Of a stretch of DNA of 64,000 nt, positions 40,946-49,660 are shown piece by piece. Numbering within the stretch: position 1 is the first letter of the stretch; each line of letters opens with the position of its first letter. Source of the stretch: an uncultured Lachnospiraceae bacterium. GTDB lineage: Bacteria > Bacillota > Clostridia > Lachnospirales > Lachnospiraceae. The stretch covers positions 1 through 64,000 of the forward strand of contig CADATP010000004.1 of assembly GCA_902790935.1 (NCBI GenBank), written 5' to 3'. The notes below the pieces were generated by a model. The model was not told where the DNA came from. It saw only the letters and a list, made by a program, of their open reading frames with translations, and searched no databases. A program made the position numbers and the translations under genes.

Positions 40946-41007
40946 TAAGAAATGGGTTTTCACCGGGTAGGACTTAGGTCTGACAGGACTTGCCTGTTTC
41001 TTTTTTT
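40946..41007 (+). ncRNA. Candidate small RNA, about 60 nt
   Basis: Predicted start about 7 nt after the -10 box at 40934-40939, end in the T run 41001-41007. The RNA would contain a small GGT-TTTC-ACC hairpin near its 5' end (about 40955-40966), a mostly single-stranded middle with GGACTTAGGTC, and a terminator hairpin ACAGG-ACTTG-CCTGT (40983-40997) followed by TTCTTTTTTT. The word GGACTT occurs twice (in the middle and in the terminator stem-loop). It matches no RNA family that I recall. No start codon and ORF of note is inside. Minus-strand genes flank it on both sides. Confidence 0.65.
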
Positions 41008-41083
41008 ATTTCCAAAATATCATAAAGATATTTCTTCCCACTTGAAGCATGTCTGATTAAAAGATTTCAATATGCTCCTTTGC

Positions 41084-42493
41084 TTATCTTACCCTCTCAA
41101 GCAAACAACAGACTTCGCAATTCGCAGTCCAGGGGAACTGATCCACACAGGCGATTCTCTTTGCTTCGTATCCGTTTTCAATAAAGATTTCAAGATCTCT
41201 GGCGAGGCTGGTTGGCTTGCAGGAAATATAAAGAATACTCTTTACACCGTAATCGATTATCTTTCCGATAGCCTTCGGATGGATTCCGTCACGGGGTGGA
41301 TCGAGGATTATCATATCCGGCTTCTCCTCGATATCGTCGATTACCTTAAGTACATCTCCTGCAATAAACTCACAGTTCGTAAGACCGTTGCCGGCCGCAT
41401 TTTCCTTTGCAGCCTCCACGGCCTCGGGTACGATTTCCACTCCTATGACTTTGCTAACCGACGGTGACATAAGCTGAGCTATCGTTCCGGTTCCCGAGTA
41501 CAGATCGTAAAGTACACCGACCTTCTCTTTGCTATCTTCCGCTTCCCTTCCAAGAGATTTCATAGCATCCTCTGCAAACTCTCTTGCCTTGCTGTAAAGA
41601 ACCTCACAGCTATAGGTATTGGTTTGGAAAAATGAAAACTCTGTAATCCTGAATTTAAGCCCGAGAACCTCCTCATTTATATAATCCCTGCCGTAAAGAA
41701 TATCTGTTTTATCCGACTGAACAACATCCGCTTGCGAATCATTAAAGGTATGGAGAATACTTACAATCTCACCGTCAACCTTTAATCCCTTAAGTAAAGA
41801 TACATACTCGCTCATATCAAAATCCAGCTGCGTAGTGGTAACTATAGCAACCATGATCTCTCCGGTCTTGGCAGCCTTTCTCACCAAGAGATGTCTCAAA
41901 TAACCGTCATGTCTCAGCCTGTGGTAAAAGGGAAGCTTCTTGTTTCTAAAGTAACCTACGGTTACTTCAAGTATTCTTCGATAGTCCTCGTCAACTATCT
42001 TACATTCCGAGACATTTACAATATCGTAAAAGCTGCCTCTCTTATGCATTCCAAGAGCCAAGGGACCACCCATATATTCATCACCAAAGGTAAACTCCAT
42101 TTTGTTTCTGTAACCATAGGTTACAGGACTCTTACAGATATCTTCCCAGGAGTATTCACCTGACTGCTTCTCAAGAACAGGCAAAAGTAGCTTTTTAACT
42201 TGCTCGTTTTTTATCTTAGTCTGTTCTTCATAAGGCAAGGAGATATAGGTACATCCTCCGCACTTACCAAAGTGCGGGCATCCTTCTCCGGTCTCAAGTT
42301 CAGACTTTTCAATTACCTCTAAAAGCGCGCCTTCCGCCTTTCCGTGTCTTAACTTATTGATCCTGGCGCGCACGGTCTGCCCCGGAAGAGAGTTTTTAAC
42401 TACAACCTTCTCTCCCTCATCAGTTTCAACTATACCGATATTGGGGAATCTGATCTCAACGACCTTCCCTACTATTTCCTGTCCCTTTTTCAT
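41084..42493 (-). CDS. rlmD: 23S rRNA (uracil-C5)-methyltransferase, RlmD/TrmA family
   Basis: A 469-residue RNA methyltransferase: TRAM domain about 1-60, iron-sulfur Cys motif CPHFGKCGGC around residue 72, SAM-binding DLYSGTGTIAQLM, DPPRDGIHPKA and the catalytic-Cys motif ISCKPTSLARDLE (SCNPxTLARD in most members). It methylates a uridine in 23S rRNA (position by homology 1939 or 747). GGTGG lies just before the ATG. The RlmD/RlmCD/TrmA distinction cannot be fixed from sequence reading alone. Confidence 0.9.
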   Translation of the reverse strand: MKKGQEIVGKVVEIRFPNIGIVETDEGEKVVVKNSLPGQTVRARINKLRHGKAEGALLEVIEKSELETGEGCPHFGKCGGCTYISLPYEEQTKIKNEQVKKLLLPVLEKQSGEYSWEDICKSPVTYGYRNKMEFTFGDEYMGGPLALGMHKRGSFYDIVNVSECKIVDEDYRRILEVTVGYFRNKKLPFYHRLRHDGYLRHLLVRKAAKTGEIMVAIVTTTQLDFDMSEYVSLLKGLKVDGEIVSILHTFNDSQADVVQSDKTDILYGRDYINEEVLGLKFRITEFSFFQTNTYSCEVLYSKAREFAEDAMKSLGREAEDSKEKVGVLYDLYSGTGTIAQLMSPSVSKVIGVEIVPEAVEAAKENAAGNGLTNCEFIAGDVLKVIDDIEEKPDMIILDPPRDGIHPKAIGKIIDYGVKSILYISCKPTSLARDLEIFIENGYEAKRIACVDQFPWTANCEVCCLLERVR

Positions 42494-42530
42494 AAAACCA
42501 CCAATTTCCTAAATCTAAGACTTTAAAAAA

Positions 42531-42556
42531 GCAGATACTGTAGCTTCAATATCTGC
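42531..42556 (-). terminator. Intrinsic terminator (second of a pair)
   Basis: GCAGATA (42531-42537) with TATCTGC (42550-42556), followed on the minus strand by TTTTTTAAAG. It stands downstream of the small membrane protein gene and just before rlmD. Confidence 0.75.
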
Positions 42557-42566
42557 ACACAAAAAG

Positions 42567-42593
42567 TAGGGAACGCATAGACTGCCTTCCCTA
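42567..42593 (-). terminator. Intrinsic terminator (first of a pair)
   Basis: TAGGGAA (42567-42573) with TTCCCTA (42587-42593), followed on the minus strand by CTTTTTG. In tandem with the hairpin at 42531-42556 it should fully separate the upstream operon from rlmD. Confidence 0.75.
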
Positions 42594-42627
42594 CAAAAAA
42601 TCTAATCTACCAAACCGGATAGAAGTA

Positions 42628-42933
42628 TTATTCTTCGTCCTCAAAGAATTCGTCGTCGTCAACAAAGTCGGAATCAAAATCATCAAGATAGTCGGGTTTC
42701 TTCTTAGCACGGTAGATGATATATCCTACAAGGCATCCGATAGCGATAACTCCGATAACAGCAAGGATGATAACCCAAACCTTAACCTTGCGCTCCTCTT
42801 CTACTTCCTCAATAATCTCTTCAGCTTCCTTTTTTTTAAGGAAATTCTTAAGTTTGATATTCTCTTTGATTTCCTCAAACTTAGCGGGAGCTTCAGTTTT
42901 AATGCTTCCGATATAATCTTCAAACTTACTCAT
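42628..42933 (-). CDS. Small membrane protein with acidic tail
   Basis: About 101 residues: a charged helical N-terminal part (about 1-52, Lys/Glu-rich, coiled-coil-like), one membrane helix (about 54-74, VWVIILAVIGVIAIGCLVGYII), a short basic stretch and a very acidic C-terminal tail (DDFDSDFVDDDEFFEDEE). No named function. GAGGAAATA precedes the ATG chosen at 42933; an upstream extension of 18 codons lies in the 3' end region of pcrA's leader and lacks a site. Likely in one transcript with pcrA. Confidence 0.75.
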   Translation of the reverse strand: MSKFEDYIGSIKTEAPAKFEEIKENIKLKNFLKKKEAEEIIEEVEEERKVKVWVIILAVIGVIAIGCLVGYIIYRAKKKPDYLDDFDSDFVDDDEFFEDEE

Positions 42934-42992
42934 TATTTCCTCTCTTTCCGGGCTTCCCCCATAAAAGAATTTTCTTAATTTTATCACAACTG

Positions 42993-45383
42993 TCAGACTT
43001 TTTCAAGTTTGGCAAACGAAGCGTACATTATTTTTGTACCGTATGCATCAAAATCAACAGTCACCTTGTAATCCCTTGGCTCTTTAGAAATACTTGTCAC
43101 TACTCCGGTTCCGAACTTGCGGTGCCTGACGGTATCTCCCGTTTTAAACGAAAGCTCTCCGGGATTTGCTGCCGGCATACCTTTGCTAAGTCCGGCTATA
43201 GCGTTAAGATTCTTGATCTCAGATTGCATAGCAGGCTTTCTGGCCTCAGGAGTAGCGTAGCTTTTAAGTCTGGCCGAAGGTCTTCCGAGCGAGCCTCCTC
43301 CGTATCCCCCGCCGAAGCTGTCCCGTCTGTCATAGGAGCCGCCGTAAGAGCTTCCATAGGTTCTGTCATAAGAGTTGTCCGACTTTCTGCCGGATGAATA
43401 TCTTCTTTCGTAATCATCTTCGTCAAAGTCACTTCTGCTAAGTCTGCTTCCCGGTACCATACCGTCTATAAGCTCTCCGGGGATTTCCTTGACAAATCGG
43501 CTTACGGGGTTAAACTGAGTTTCTCCTCTTAGCATCCTCATCTTAGCGCAGGTAATTGTAAGATACTCCTTTGCTCTTGTAATACCTACATAAGCAAGGC
43601 GTCTTTCCTCCTCCATATCCTCATTGTCTCCGGAGGATATAGTTGTCATCCCCGGAAACAGACCATCTTCCATTCCGGCGATAAATACTCTTGGAAACTC
43701 CAGTCCCTTAGCGCTGTGAAGGGTCATAAGAAGTACTCTTCCGTCTCCGTTATCTATATTATCGATATCCGAAACGAGCGCTACCTCTTCAAGAAATCCC
43801 GTAAGAGAAGGATCTTCCGCAGTTTCCTCGTAAGCAACAGCCTTATTTACAAGCTCGTCTACGTTGGAAATACGATCGTCCGCCGACTCTTCGTCCTGGT
43901 CCTTAAGGTACTCGTAGTAATCCGTTTCCTCGATGATCTTCTTTAAGGTTTCCGCGATACCGATCTTAGAAATCTCCGCCCTGCGTCCCTCGATAAGCTT
44001 AACAAAAGCTCCGATTTTAAGCGAGGCCTTTCCAAGTCCCGAGATATTATCTGCATTTTGCATTGCTCCATACAAAGAATCGTCGGTAATCTCCGCAAAA
44101 TCCAAAAGTTTATCTATGGTAGCCGTCCCTATGCTTCTTTTAGGGACGTTGATTATCCTTCGAAGCGCCACCTCATCAAGACCGTTTTCAATAGTCTTAA
44201 GGTACGCGATCATATCCTTGATCTCGGCTCTTGCGTAGAAGTTTGTACCGCCAACAACATTGTACGGTATGCCTCTTATAACAAGTCTCTCTTCAATAAG
44301 TCTCGCCTGGGCGTTTGTTCTGTAAAGGACGGCAAAATCATTATATGAACATCCGTCTCTCCTTACACTCGTAGAGATCTCATCTACTATTGTGTCAGCT
44401 TCCTCGTAAGCATTGTCAAGCTGCATAAATCGGATCTTGTGCCCGGGTCCCTCCGCCGTCCAAAGACTCTTGCTCTTTCGGGACCTGTTGTTTGCGATAA
44501 CAGCATTCGCCGCATCGAGAATATTCTGAGTTGAACGATAGTTTTGTTCAAGTTTTATAACCTTGGCATCGGGATAAAACTCCTCGAAATCAAGTATATT
44601 TCGGATATTTGCACCTCTGAATTTGTAGATGGACTGATCGTCATCACCTACTACACAAAGATTTCTGTATTTATCCGCAAGAAGTCGTATAAGTTCAAAC
44701 TGGGCTTTATTGGTATCCTGATACTCGTCAACGCTGATATATTTAAACCTATCCTGGTAAAACTCCAGGATTTCCGGATTCTCTTTAAAGAGCTGAACCG
44801 TCAGCATGATAATATCGTCGAAATCCACCGCATTGCTCTTTTTAAGCTGATCCTGATATTCCTTGTAGGCTCTCGCTATAACGATCTTTGTAAAATCTCC
44901 AAAGGTTTCGAGAGAATACTCGGCGGCGGTGATGAGATTATCCTTCGCAGCGGATATGGCATTTAAAAGGGTCTTTTCTTTGTAACTCTTTGTATCTATA
45001 TTCAGCTTCTTGCAGACATTCTTCATAACGGTCTTTTGATCGTCGCTGTCATAAACCGTAAAATTGATATCATATCCCAATCGGTCAATATGTCTTCTTA
45101 AGATACGCATACAGGTAGAGTGGAAGGTTGTAACCCAGATCCTCTCTCCGCCTTCACCTACCATAGCACAGACTCTGTCTCGCATCTCCCCTGCGGCCTT
45201 GTTGGTAAAGGTAATAGCAAGGATGTTAAAAGGATCAACCTTTTTATCATGTATCAGATGTGCAATACGGTTTGTAAGGGTCTTTGTCTTTCCCGAGCCC
45301 GCACCGGCAAGAATAAGCAGTGGACCCTCTGTAGTATCCACTGCCAATTGTTGCTGCGAATTTAAAACATTTTTATCAATCAT
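42993..45383 (-). CDS. pcrA: ATP-dependent DNA helicase PcrA/UvrD
   Basis: A 796-residue superfamily 1A helicase with motif I AGAGSGKT (about residues 26-33), motif II DEYQD, motif III GDDDQSIYKFRGA, motif IV QNYRST, motif V LMTLHSAKGLEF and motif VI EERRLAYVGITRA. A Gly/Tyr/Arg-rich linker (about 665-705, SYGGSYDRRDSFGGGYGGG) precedes the C-terminal Tudor-like RNA-polymerase-binding domain (TGDTVRHRKFGTGVVTSI). It unwinds DNA 3'-5' in repair and plasmid replication. 27 bp after the DUF1836 gene. Confidence 0.95.
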   Translation of the reverse strand: MIDKNVLNSQQQLAVDTTEGPLLILAGAGSGKTKTLTNRIAHLIHDKKVDPFNILAITFTNKAAGEMRDRVCAMVGEGGERIWVTTFHSTCMRILRRHIDRLGYDINFTVYDSDDQKTVMKNVCKKLNIDTKSYKEKTLLNAISAAKDNLITAAEYSLETFGDFTKIVIARAYKEYQDQLKKSNAVDFDDIIMLTVQLFKENPEILEFYQDRFKYISVDEYQDTNKAQFELIRLLADKYRNLCVVGDDDQSIYKFRGANIRNILDFEEFYPDAKVIKLEQNYRSTQNILDAANAVIANNRSRKSKSLWTAEGPGHKIRFMQLDNAYEEADTIVDEISTSVRRDGCSYNDFAVLYRTNAQARLIEERLVIRGIPYNVVGGTNFYARAEIKDMIAYLKTIENGLDEVALRRIINVPKRSIGTATIDKLLDFAEITDDSLYGAMQNADNISGLGKASLKIGAFVKLIEGRRAEISKIGIAETLKKIIEETDYYEYLKDQDEESADDRISNVDELVNKAVAYEETAEDPSLTGFLEEVALVSDIDNIDNGDGRVLLMTLHSAKGLEFPRVFIAGMEDGLFPGMTTISSGDNEDMEEERRLAYVGITRAKEYLTITCAKMRMLRGETQFNPVSRFVKEIPGELIDGMVPGSRLSRSDFDEDDYERRYSSGRKSDNSYDRTYGSSYGGSYDRRDSFGGGYGGGSLGRPSARLKSYATPEARKPAMQSEIKNLNAIAGLSKGMPAANPGELSFKTGDTVRHRKFGTGVVTSISKEPRDYKVTVDFDAYGTKIMYASFAKLEKV

Positions 45384-45409
45384 ATAAAATCCTTAATCGT
45401 TTAGCAAAA

Positions 45410-46207
45410 TTATTTGAAAAGGTCACTCTTTTGCGATCTTCTTTCGGAAGAATACTTAAGACCGGAAACCTTTTCTCTTCTAAGCTTCTCGGCCGTCTTA
45501 CTCTTTTCGGCCTTAAGCTTTGCAATCCTCATCGCCTCCATAGTTGCTTCCTTGGCTGCCTTTTTACGCATTTCGTCATCGTAAGAGCTCTCTCTTTCGA
45601 TAATATAGTCGTCCGCTATTTCGTCAACCATCTGCTCGATGATGTATTTTTTTAAATAGATATCGTAAGAAAGCTCGCAGATAAAAGCAAACTTCTTAAG
45701 ATATTCCCTCTTGCTCTCCGGTACATCTTCAAAGGCACCGCTGATTGCCTCGAGATTCTTTGAAACCTCTTCCCGTAGCTTTCCTCTTGAACCTTTAAGC
45801 ACACCGGCCATATAGGTATATATATCTTCTATACCGAAGCCTTTTTCTTTACGTTTTCCGAAAAACTCCGCGGTAATAGGTGTAAGCAGAGTCTGGATAT
45901 CCCCGATGGACATAAAGTTTTTGAAGTAAAAGATAAACAAAAGCTCGTAGAGATGATCTTTTGAATAACGCTTCTTAATCGGTGGCGGAATAAGGTCGTT
46001 TTTAGCGTAGTTGTTGATCATCGTCTTGGTAAGGACCTTGTCCTCCGAAGGACTGCGAAGCGTGTCTCTTAGTTTACTGTCCATAAAGGTAGTAAGCTGG
46101 TCCATATAAAGCGGAACTGTCGGCACATCGTCTACATTTATCGGATTTATACCGGAGATTTTCTTGTCTATTTTACTGAGAACCTGCTCTAAGCTTTGTT
46201 CCTGCAT
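45410..46207 (-). CDS. DUF1836 domain protein
   Basis: A 265-residue protein. Residues about 40-150 are DUF1836, a MerR-like helix-turn-helix region (DDVPTVPLYMDQLTTFMD, MINNYAKNDLIPPPIKKRYS, LLFIFYFKNFMSIGDIQTLL). The C-terminal 50 residues are rich in Lys/Glu/Ala, probably helical. Function unknown; DNA binding is likely. First gene of a pcrA operon with a well-formed promoter at 46241-46269. Confidence 0.82.
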   Translation of the reverse strand: MQEQSLEQVLSKIDKKISGINPINVDDVPTVPLYMDQLTTFMDSKLRDTLRSPSEDKVLTKTMINNYAKNDLIPPPIKKRYSKDHLYELLFIFYFKNFMSIGDIQTLLTPITAEFFGKRKEKGFGIEDIYTYMAGVLKGSRGKLREEVSKNLEAISGAFEDVPESKREYLKKFAFICELSYDIYLKKYIIEQMVDEIADDYIIERESSYDDEMRKKAAKEATMEAMRIAKLKAEKSKTAEKLRREKVSGLKYSSERRSQKSDLFK

Positions 46208-46240
46208 AACTACCTCTCAAAAGGATATTTCTATCTGTCT

Positions 46241-46269
46241 ATTATAGTTTTTTTAGGTAAATTAGGCAA
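46241..46269 (-). promoter_or_regulatory. Promoter of the DUF1836-pcrA operon
   Basis: On the minus strand: -35 TTGCCT (46269-46264), 17-bp spacer, -10 TATAAT (46246-46241), about 34 bp before the DUF1836 start. Confidence 0.75.
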
Positions 46270-46355
46270 GCAGACTTTACTTTATTACGACAAAGAGTTA
46301 AAATAATATTAGTTTCATGTTTTAACGTATGAAAGTGATTCCGATGGAGGATTAT

Positions 46356-46661
46356 ATGATGAACGATAAATTAAAAACTGAAGCAACAGATACTCTGTTT
46401 AATGCTATTCTTCAGCTTCGCTCTTTAGATGAATGTTATGACTTTTTTGAGGACCTCTGCACAGTTAACGAGCTACAGTCCATGTCCCAAAGATTTGAAG
46501 TAGCCGCTATGCTAAAAAAAGACCAGACCTATCTTGCCATTGCCGCCAAAACCGGAGCTTCTACCGCTACTATCAGCCGTGTAAACCGCTCTCTTTCCTA
46601 TGGAAATGACGGTTATGACCTTGTACTTGCAAGACTCGAGGGAAAAGAGGAAGCTAAATAA
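46356..46661 (+). CDS. yerC: YerC/YecD family TrpR-like DNA-binding protein
   Basis: About 101 residues with the TrpR/YerC helix-turn-helix fold: LQLRSLDECYDFFEDLCT, NELQSMSQRFEVAAML and IAAKTGASTATISRVNRSL. GGAGG lies 5 or 8 bp before the two adjacent ATGs (46356, 46359); either may be used, and an upstream ATG at 46329 lies before the site. The Bacillus homologue is encoded next to pcrA, and here too it is beside the pcrA operon, on the opposite strand. Role unknown. Confidence 0.85.
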   Translation: MMNDKLKTEATDTLFNAILQLRSLDECYDFFEDLCTVNELQSMSQRFEVAAMLKKDQTYLAIAAKTGASTATISRVNRSLSYGNDGYDLVLARLEGKEEAK

Positions 46662-46701
46662 AACTCCACCATCCTTAAATTCCAAAGCTAAGCAAAATAA
46701 T

Positions 46702-46740
46702 AAGCCTGCAAAGATACTTGTTAAGATTCTTTGCAGGCTT
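46702..46740. terminator. Bidirectional intrinsic terminator
   Basis: Perfect 13-bp stem AAGCCTGCAAAGA (46702-46714) with its complement at 46728-46740, followed by TTACTTTTTT. Ends yerC; on the other side it could serve the bactofilin operon. Confidence 0.88.
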
Positions 46741-46804
46741 TTACTTTTTTAGATCGTTTTCTTTCTCTTTAAGCTCGTCACACAAAAAGCTTATGGGGGG
46801 AATC

Positions 46805-47272
46805 CTAAACTTCCTCTGTAGGGATCTCTTCTCCGTCGGCCTCAACTTCCTTAAGAGCTTCAGCTACTGCAAAGGCTGCGCTCTTTTTCTCTTCTTTAAC
46901 AGTCTTCTTAAAAGCGAATCCCTTATTTCTTGGAGAAGCTTCCTGGTTCATATTAACAGCACCCTGAAATACTGCATTCTCGTCAATAACGATAACATTT
47001 GTAGTAAGATTTCCGATAACCTTAGCGGTAGATGTAAGCTCTGCCTTCTCGGGAGCACTGATATCTCCGTTTACTTCGCCGCCTATCTGTACAGCCTTTG
47101 CAAGGATATCTCCGTTGATCTTACCTACCGCGCCTAAAACAAGTACGCCGTCGATCTCAACATTGCCATTGATCGTTCCGTCGATGCGTGCGCTTCCGGG
47201 ACATTTAAAATCTCCGTCACAAACGCTGCCTGCACCGATAAGAGTTGATATTTTAATTGCTTCTTTACTCAT
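46805..47272 (-). CDS. Bactofilin family polymer-forming protein
   Basis: About 155 residues: a beta-helical bactofilin core (about 10-110; IGAGSVCDGDFKCPGSARIDG, INGNVEIDGVLVLG, VNGDISAPEKAELTS) with short termini, the C-terminal one charged. Bactofilins polymerise without nucleotides and recruit cell-wall enzymes. The start at 47272 has AAAGGAG upstream; the frame extends 28 codons further into the LytM-like gene and is rejected. It is 10 bp after that gene, the common bactofilin/M23 pairing. Confidence 0.9.
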   Translation of the reverse strand: MSKEAIKISTLIGAGSVCDGDFKCPGSARIDGTINGNVEIDGVLVLGAVGKINGDILAKAVQIGGEVNGDISAPEKAELTSTAKVIGNLTTNVIVIDENAVFQGAVNMNQEASPRNKGFAFKKTVKEEKKSAAFAVAEALKEVEADGEEIPTEEV

Positions 47273-47282
47273 TTTGTCTCCT

Positions 47283-48020
47283 TTAACCATTAATCTGCAA
47301 AACATCCAGTGGATTAATAAACTCGCCGTTTTGTGAAATCTGATAACACATTTCAAGATTGTCGCTGCTGATTATGAAAAGAGTCGTTCCCATAGAAACG
47401 GAATCTCCTTTCTTAACGAGCGGATCTCCTTTGTTCTTGTAATAGGTTTTGTAACCGTTGGTATGGTCGATTATAACAACATTTCCGTAGGTTTCATCCT
47501 CAAGTACGTCTTCCACAACTCCCGTAGCTGTAGCGACAACGGTTATTCCGTCTGAACCTGTAAATATGCAGGCCGGCTCCTCTCCGTCCACCTCTTCAAA
47601 AGAAGCGCTTCCGGTAAGAGGGAAATCTGAAGGAACTGCCTGAGCTTCGATAGTCTCGGCAAGCTCCGCTTCGCTTGCAGTCTTGGTAGTAACCGTATTA
47701 CTCAGTATTTCAATTGTATTATTGAGCGATTCGATCTGTGAAGTAAGAGCGGTGTTATCTGCCGTCAGAGTTTCTATCTGCTGATCTCTTTCTTTGATCT
47801 TACGCTCATATCTGGCATCTCTTTTGCTTTCAAAAACCAGTAGTCCCACAAATCCTCCAAAGACAAAGAGCATTACGGCAAGAAAAGCTATAAAGCCCGA
47901 TACGTTGTACTTAAAAACCCTGGGAGTAGACTCCGTATCGTCGGATGCAAGGATAAGATGTCTGAACTTTTTGCGCTTATGTGTGCTTGGTTTTAGAGTT
48001 ACAATATATGGATTGCTCAA
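47283..48020 (-). CDS. LytM/M23-like protein with degenerate metal site
   Basis: About 245 residues: a basic cytoplasmic N-terminus, one membrane helix (about 42-64), a coiled coil (about 68-115), and a C-terminal LytM fold (about 150-245; YGNVVIIDHTNGYKTYYKNKGD). The zinc ligands appear lost: where active enzymes have HLHFE this protein has CYQISQNGE, and the first His/Asp motif is also missing. It is thus probably a scaffold or activator, like SpoIIQ or EnvC. The start is TTG at 48020, placed 5 bp after a perfect GGAGGTGA; the GTG codons upstream lie in that site. Coupled with bactofilin. Confidence 0.85.
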   Translation of the reverse strand: MSNPYIVTLKPSTHKRKKFRHLILASDDTESTPRVFKYNVSGFIAFLAVMLFVFGGFVGLLVFESKRDARYERKIKERDQQIETLTADNTALTSQIESLNNTIEILSNTVTTKTASEAELAETIEAQAVPSDFPLTGSASFEEVDGEEPACIFTGSDGITVVATATGVVEDVLEDETYGNVVIIDHTNGYKTYYKNKGDPLVKKGDSVSMGTTLFIISSDNLEMCYQISQNGEFINPLDVLQING

Positions 48021-48082
48021 TAAAATCACCTCCACATCAGATTAAATAACTCTAACACATATTGCATTTTTGCGCAACATTT

Positions 48083-48853
48083 TTAATAATTTCGTAATAC
48101 TTTCTCGAATGAAAGGCTGCCTCCAAAAAGGTCAAGCGCGCTTCCAATGGTCATATTAATCCTGTCTTTTCCCAATGTTTTAAGGAGATTTATATCTTCG
48201 TAGCTGTGAACTCCGCCGGCATATGTTACAGGCCTTCCCTCGTAGTCCGCAAGCATCTTTACAAGGTCAGTTTCTATTCCGGAGTTTTTCCCTTCAACAT
48301 CAACCGCGTGGATAAGATATTCGTCACAGTATTCCGAAAGCTCTTCAAGAAGCTTAATGTCAACGGTTACATCACTCATCTTCTGCCATCTGTCGGTTAC
48401 AACCTTATAACCATCGGCAGTCTTTTTACAGGAAAGATCAAGTACAAGTCTCTCTCTTCCAACCGTATCGGATATAGCCTTAAGATTGTCATATTTTATC
48501 GTACCGTCTTTAAACACATAAGATGTAACAATAACATGTGTTGCTCCTGCGTCAAGAAACTCTTTTGCGGTATCAGGTGTTATTCCTCCGCCTAACTGCA
48601 TCCCTCCGGGAAACGCTTTTAGAGCATCAATAGCCTGTGCCTTTGTAGCTTCATAGTATTCGCTGCCCACAGGGTTTAAAAGAATGATATGTCCCCCTTT
48701 GAGATTATGCTTTTTATATAAACACGCAAAGAAGCTCGCATTACTATCAGCTACAAAATTTTCTGTAGCTTTGTTGTCAGAATCAGTAAGCGAGCTTCCT
48801 ACTATTTGTTTTACTTTTCCGTTGTGAATATCAATACAGGGTCGAAATTCCAT
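48083..48853 (-). CDS. hisA: ProFAR isomerase, eukaryotic HIS6-like type
   Basis: A 256-residue TIM barrel for the fourth step of histidine synthesis (isomerisation of ProFAR to PRFAR). Catalytic Asp residues occur in FRPCIDIHNGKVKQIVG and in VLDLSCKK; phosphate loops are LGGGIT and TYAGGV. The inserts and the sequence KHNLKGGHIILLNP are those of the yeast HIS6-like branch rather than of the usual bacterial HisA. No other his gene is nearby; it lies 3 bp after dapB. Confidence 0.88.
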   Translation of the reverse strand: MEFRPCIDIHNGKVKQIVGSSLTDSDNKATENFVADSNASFFACLYKKHNLKGGHIILLNPVGSEYYEATKAQAIDALKAFPGGMQLGGGITPDTAKEFLDAGATHVIVTSYVFKDGTIKYDNLKAISDTVGRERLVLDLSCKKTADGYKVVTDRWQKMSDVTVDIKLLEELSEYCDEYLIHAVDVEGKNSGIETDLVKMLADYEGRPVTYAGGVHSYEDINLLKTLGKDRINMTIGSALDLFGGSLSFEKVLRNY

Positions 48854-48856
48854 GGA

Positions 48857-49630
48857 TCATCCTATAAGTTCGTCAATAACATTGCTCATGTCATAGAGGC
48901 CTGCAGGTTTTCCTGCAAGGAATTTAGATGCGGATACGGCTCCTCTTCCGAATAATGCCTTTGAGTACGCGGTATGTGAAAAAGTAACCACCTCATCCTG
49001 TCCGGCGAAGATAACATCATGGTCGCCTACAATGCTTCCGCCTCTGACTGCACTTATACCGATTTCCTTATCAGGTCTTTGCATACGTCTTGAGCTTCTG
49101 TCATATACGTATTCGTATTTATCTCCTTCCGCAAAGCCTTCATTTACGGCATCCGCAAGGGCAATAGCCGTTCCTGAGGGAGCATCAAGCTTAAGTCTGT
49201 GGTGTTTTTCAACTATCTCAATATCAAAGCCGTTATCAGCTAAGATAGGTGCATACGCTGTAAGGATCTTCATCAAAAGATTGACGCCGAGAGACATATT
49301 TGCACTCTTTAAGATCGCAATCTTTGAAGACAGGGCGGATACTCTCTCAAGCTGTTCCTTAGAAAGACCTGTAGTACAAAGGACTACGGGTGTACCTTTC
49401 TTTTCACAGTAATCAAGGAGTCCGTCCACGGCGGGAGCTGCTGAAAAATCGATAATAACATCAACTCCCTCCGGAAGATCGTTTATATCTGAGAACACAG
49501 GATAAGGGTTATGTCCGTCGTCAAACTTATCAACTCCGGCGATCATATTCAGATCCTTGTCTTTTGCAACGATCTCAGAGATAACCTGTCCCATCTTTCC
49601 GTTGCAGCCGTGCATTACTACATTAACCAT
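48857..49630 (-). CDS. dapB: 4-hydroxy-tetrahydrodipicolinate reductase
   Basis: A 257-residue enzyme of lysine/diaminopimelate synthesis. It has the NAD(P)H loop GCNGKMGQ at residues 8-15 and the catalytic segment EKHHRLKLDAPSGTA (His-His and Lys) near 150. Full length. It is 30 bp after dapA and 3 bp before hisA, forming a dapA-dapB-hisA operon. Confidence 0.96.
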   Translation of the reverse strand: MVNVVMHGCNGKMGQVISEIVAKDKDLNMIAGVDKFDDGHNPYPVFSDINDLPEGVDVIIDFSAAPAVDGLLDYCEKKGTPVVLCTTGLSKEQLERVSALSSKIAILKSANMSLGVNLLMKILTAYAPILADNGFDIEIVEKHHRLKLDAPSGTAIALADAVNEGFAEGDKYEYVYDRSSRRMQRPDKEIGISAVRGGSIVGDHDVIFAGQDEVVTFSHTAYSKALFGRGAVSASKFLAGKPAGLYDMSNVIDELIG

Positions 49631-49660
49631 ATCCTTGTCCTCGCTTAGTAAGTATTTAAA

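Noticed and set aside
40920..41007. Structured region considered as a riboswitch for a downstream gene
   Set aside because: There is no downstream plus-strand gene; rlmD and the GNAT gene are on the other strand. It is treated as an independent small RNA.
47273..47356. N-terminal extension of the bactofilin
   Set aside because: It overlaps the LytM-like gene out of frame; the ATG at 47272 has AAAGGAG at the right distance.
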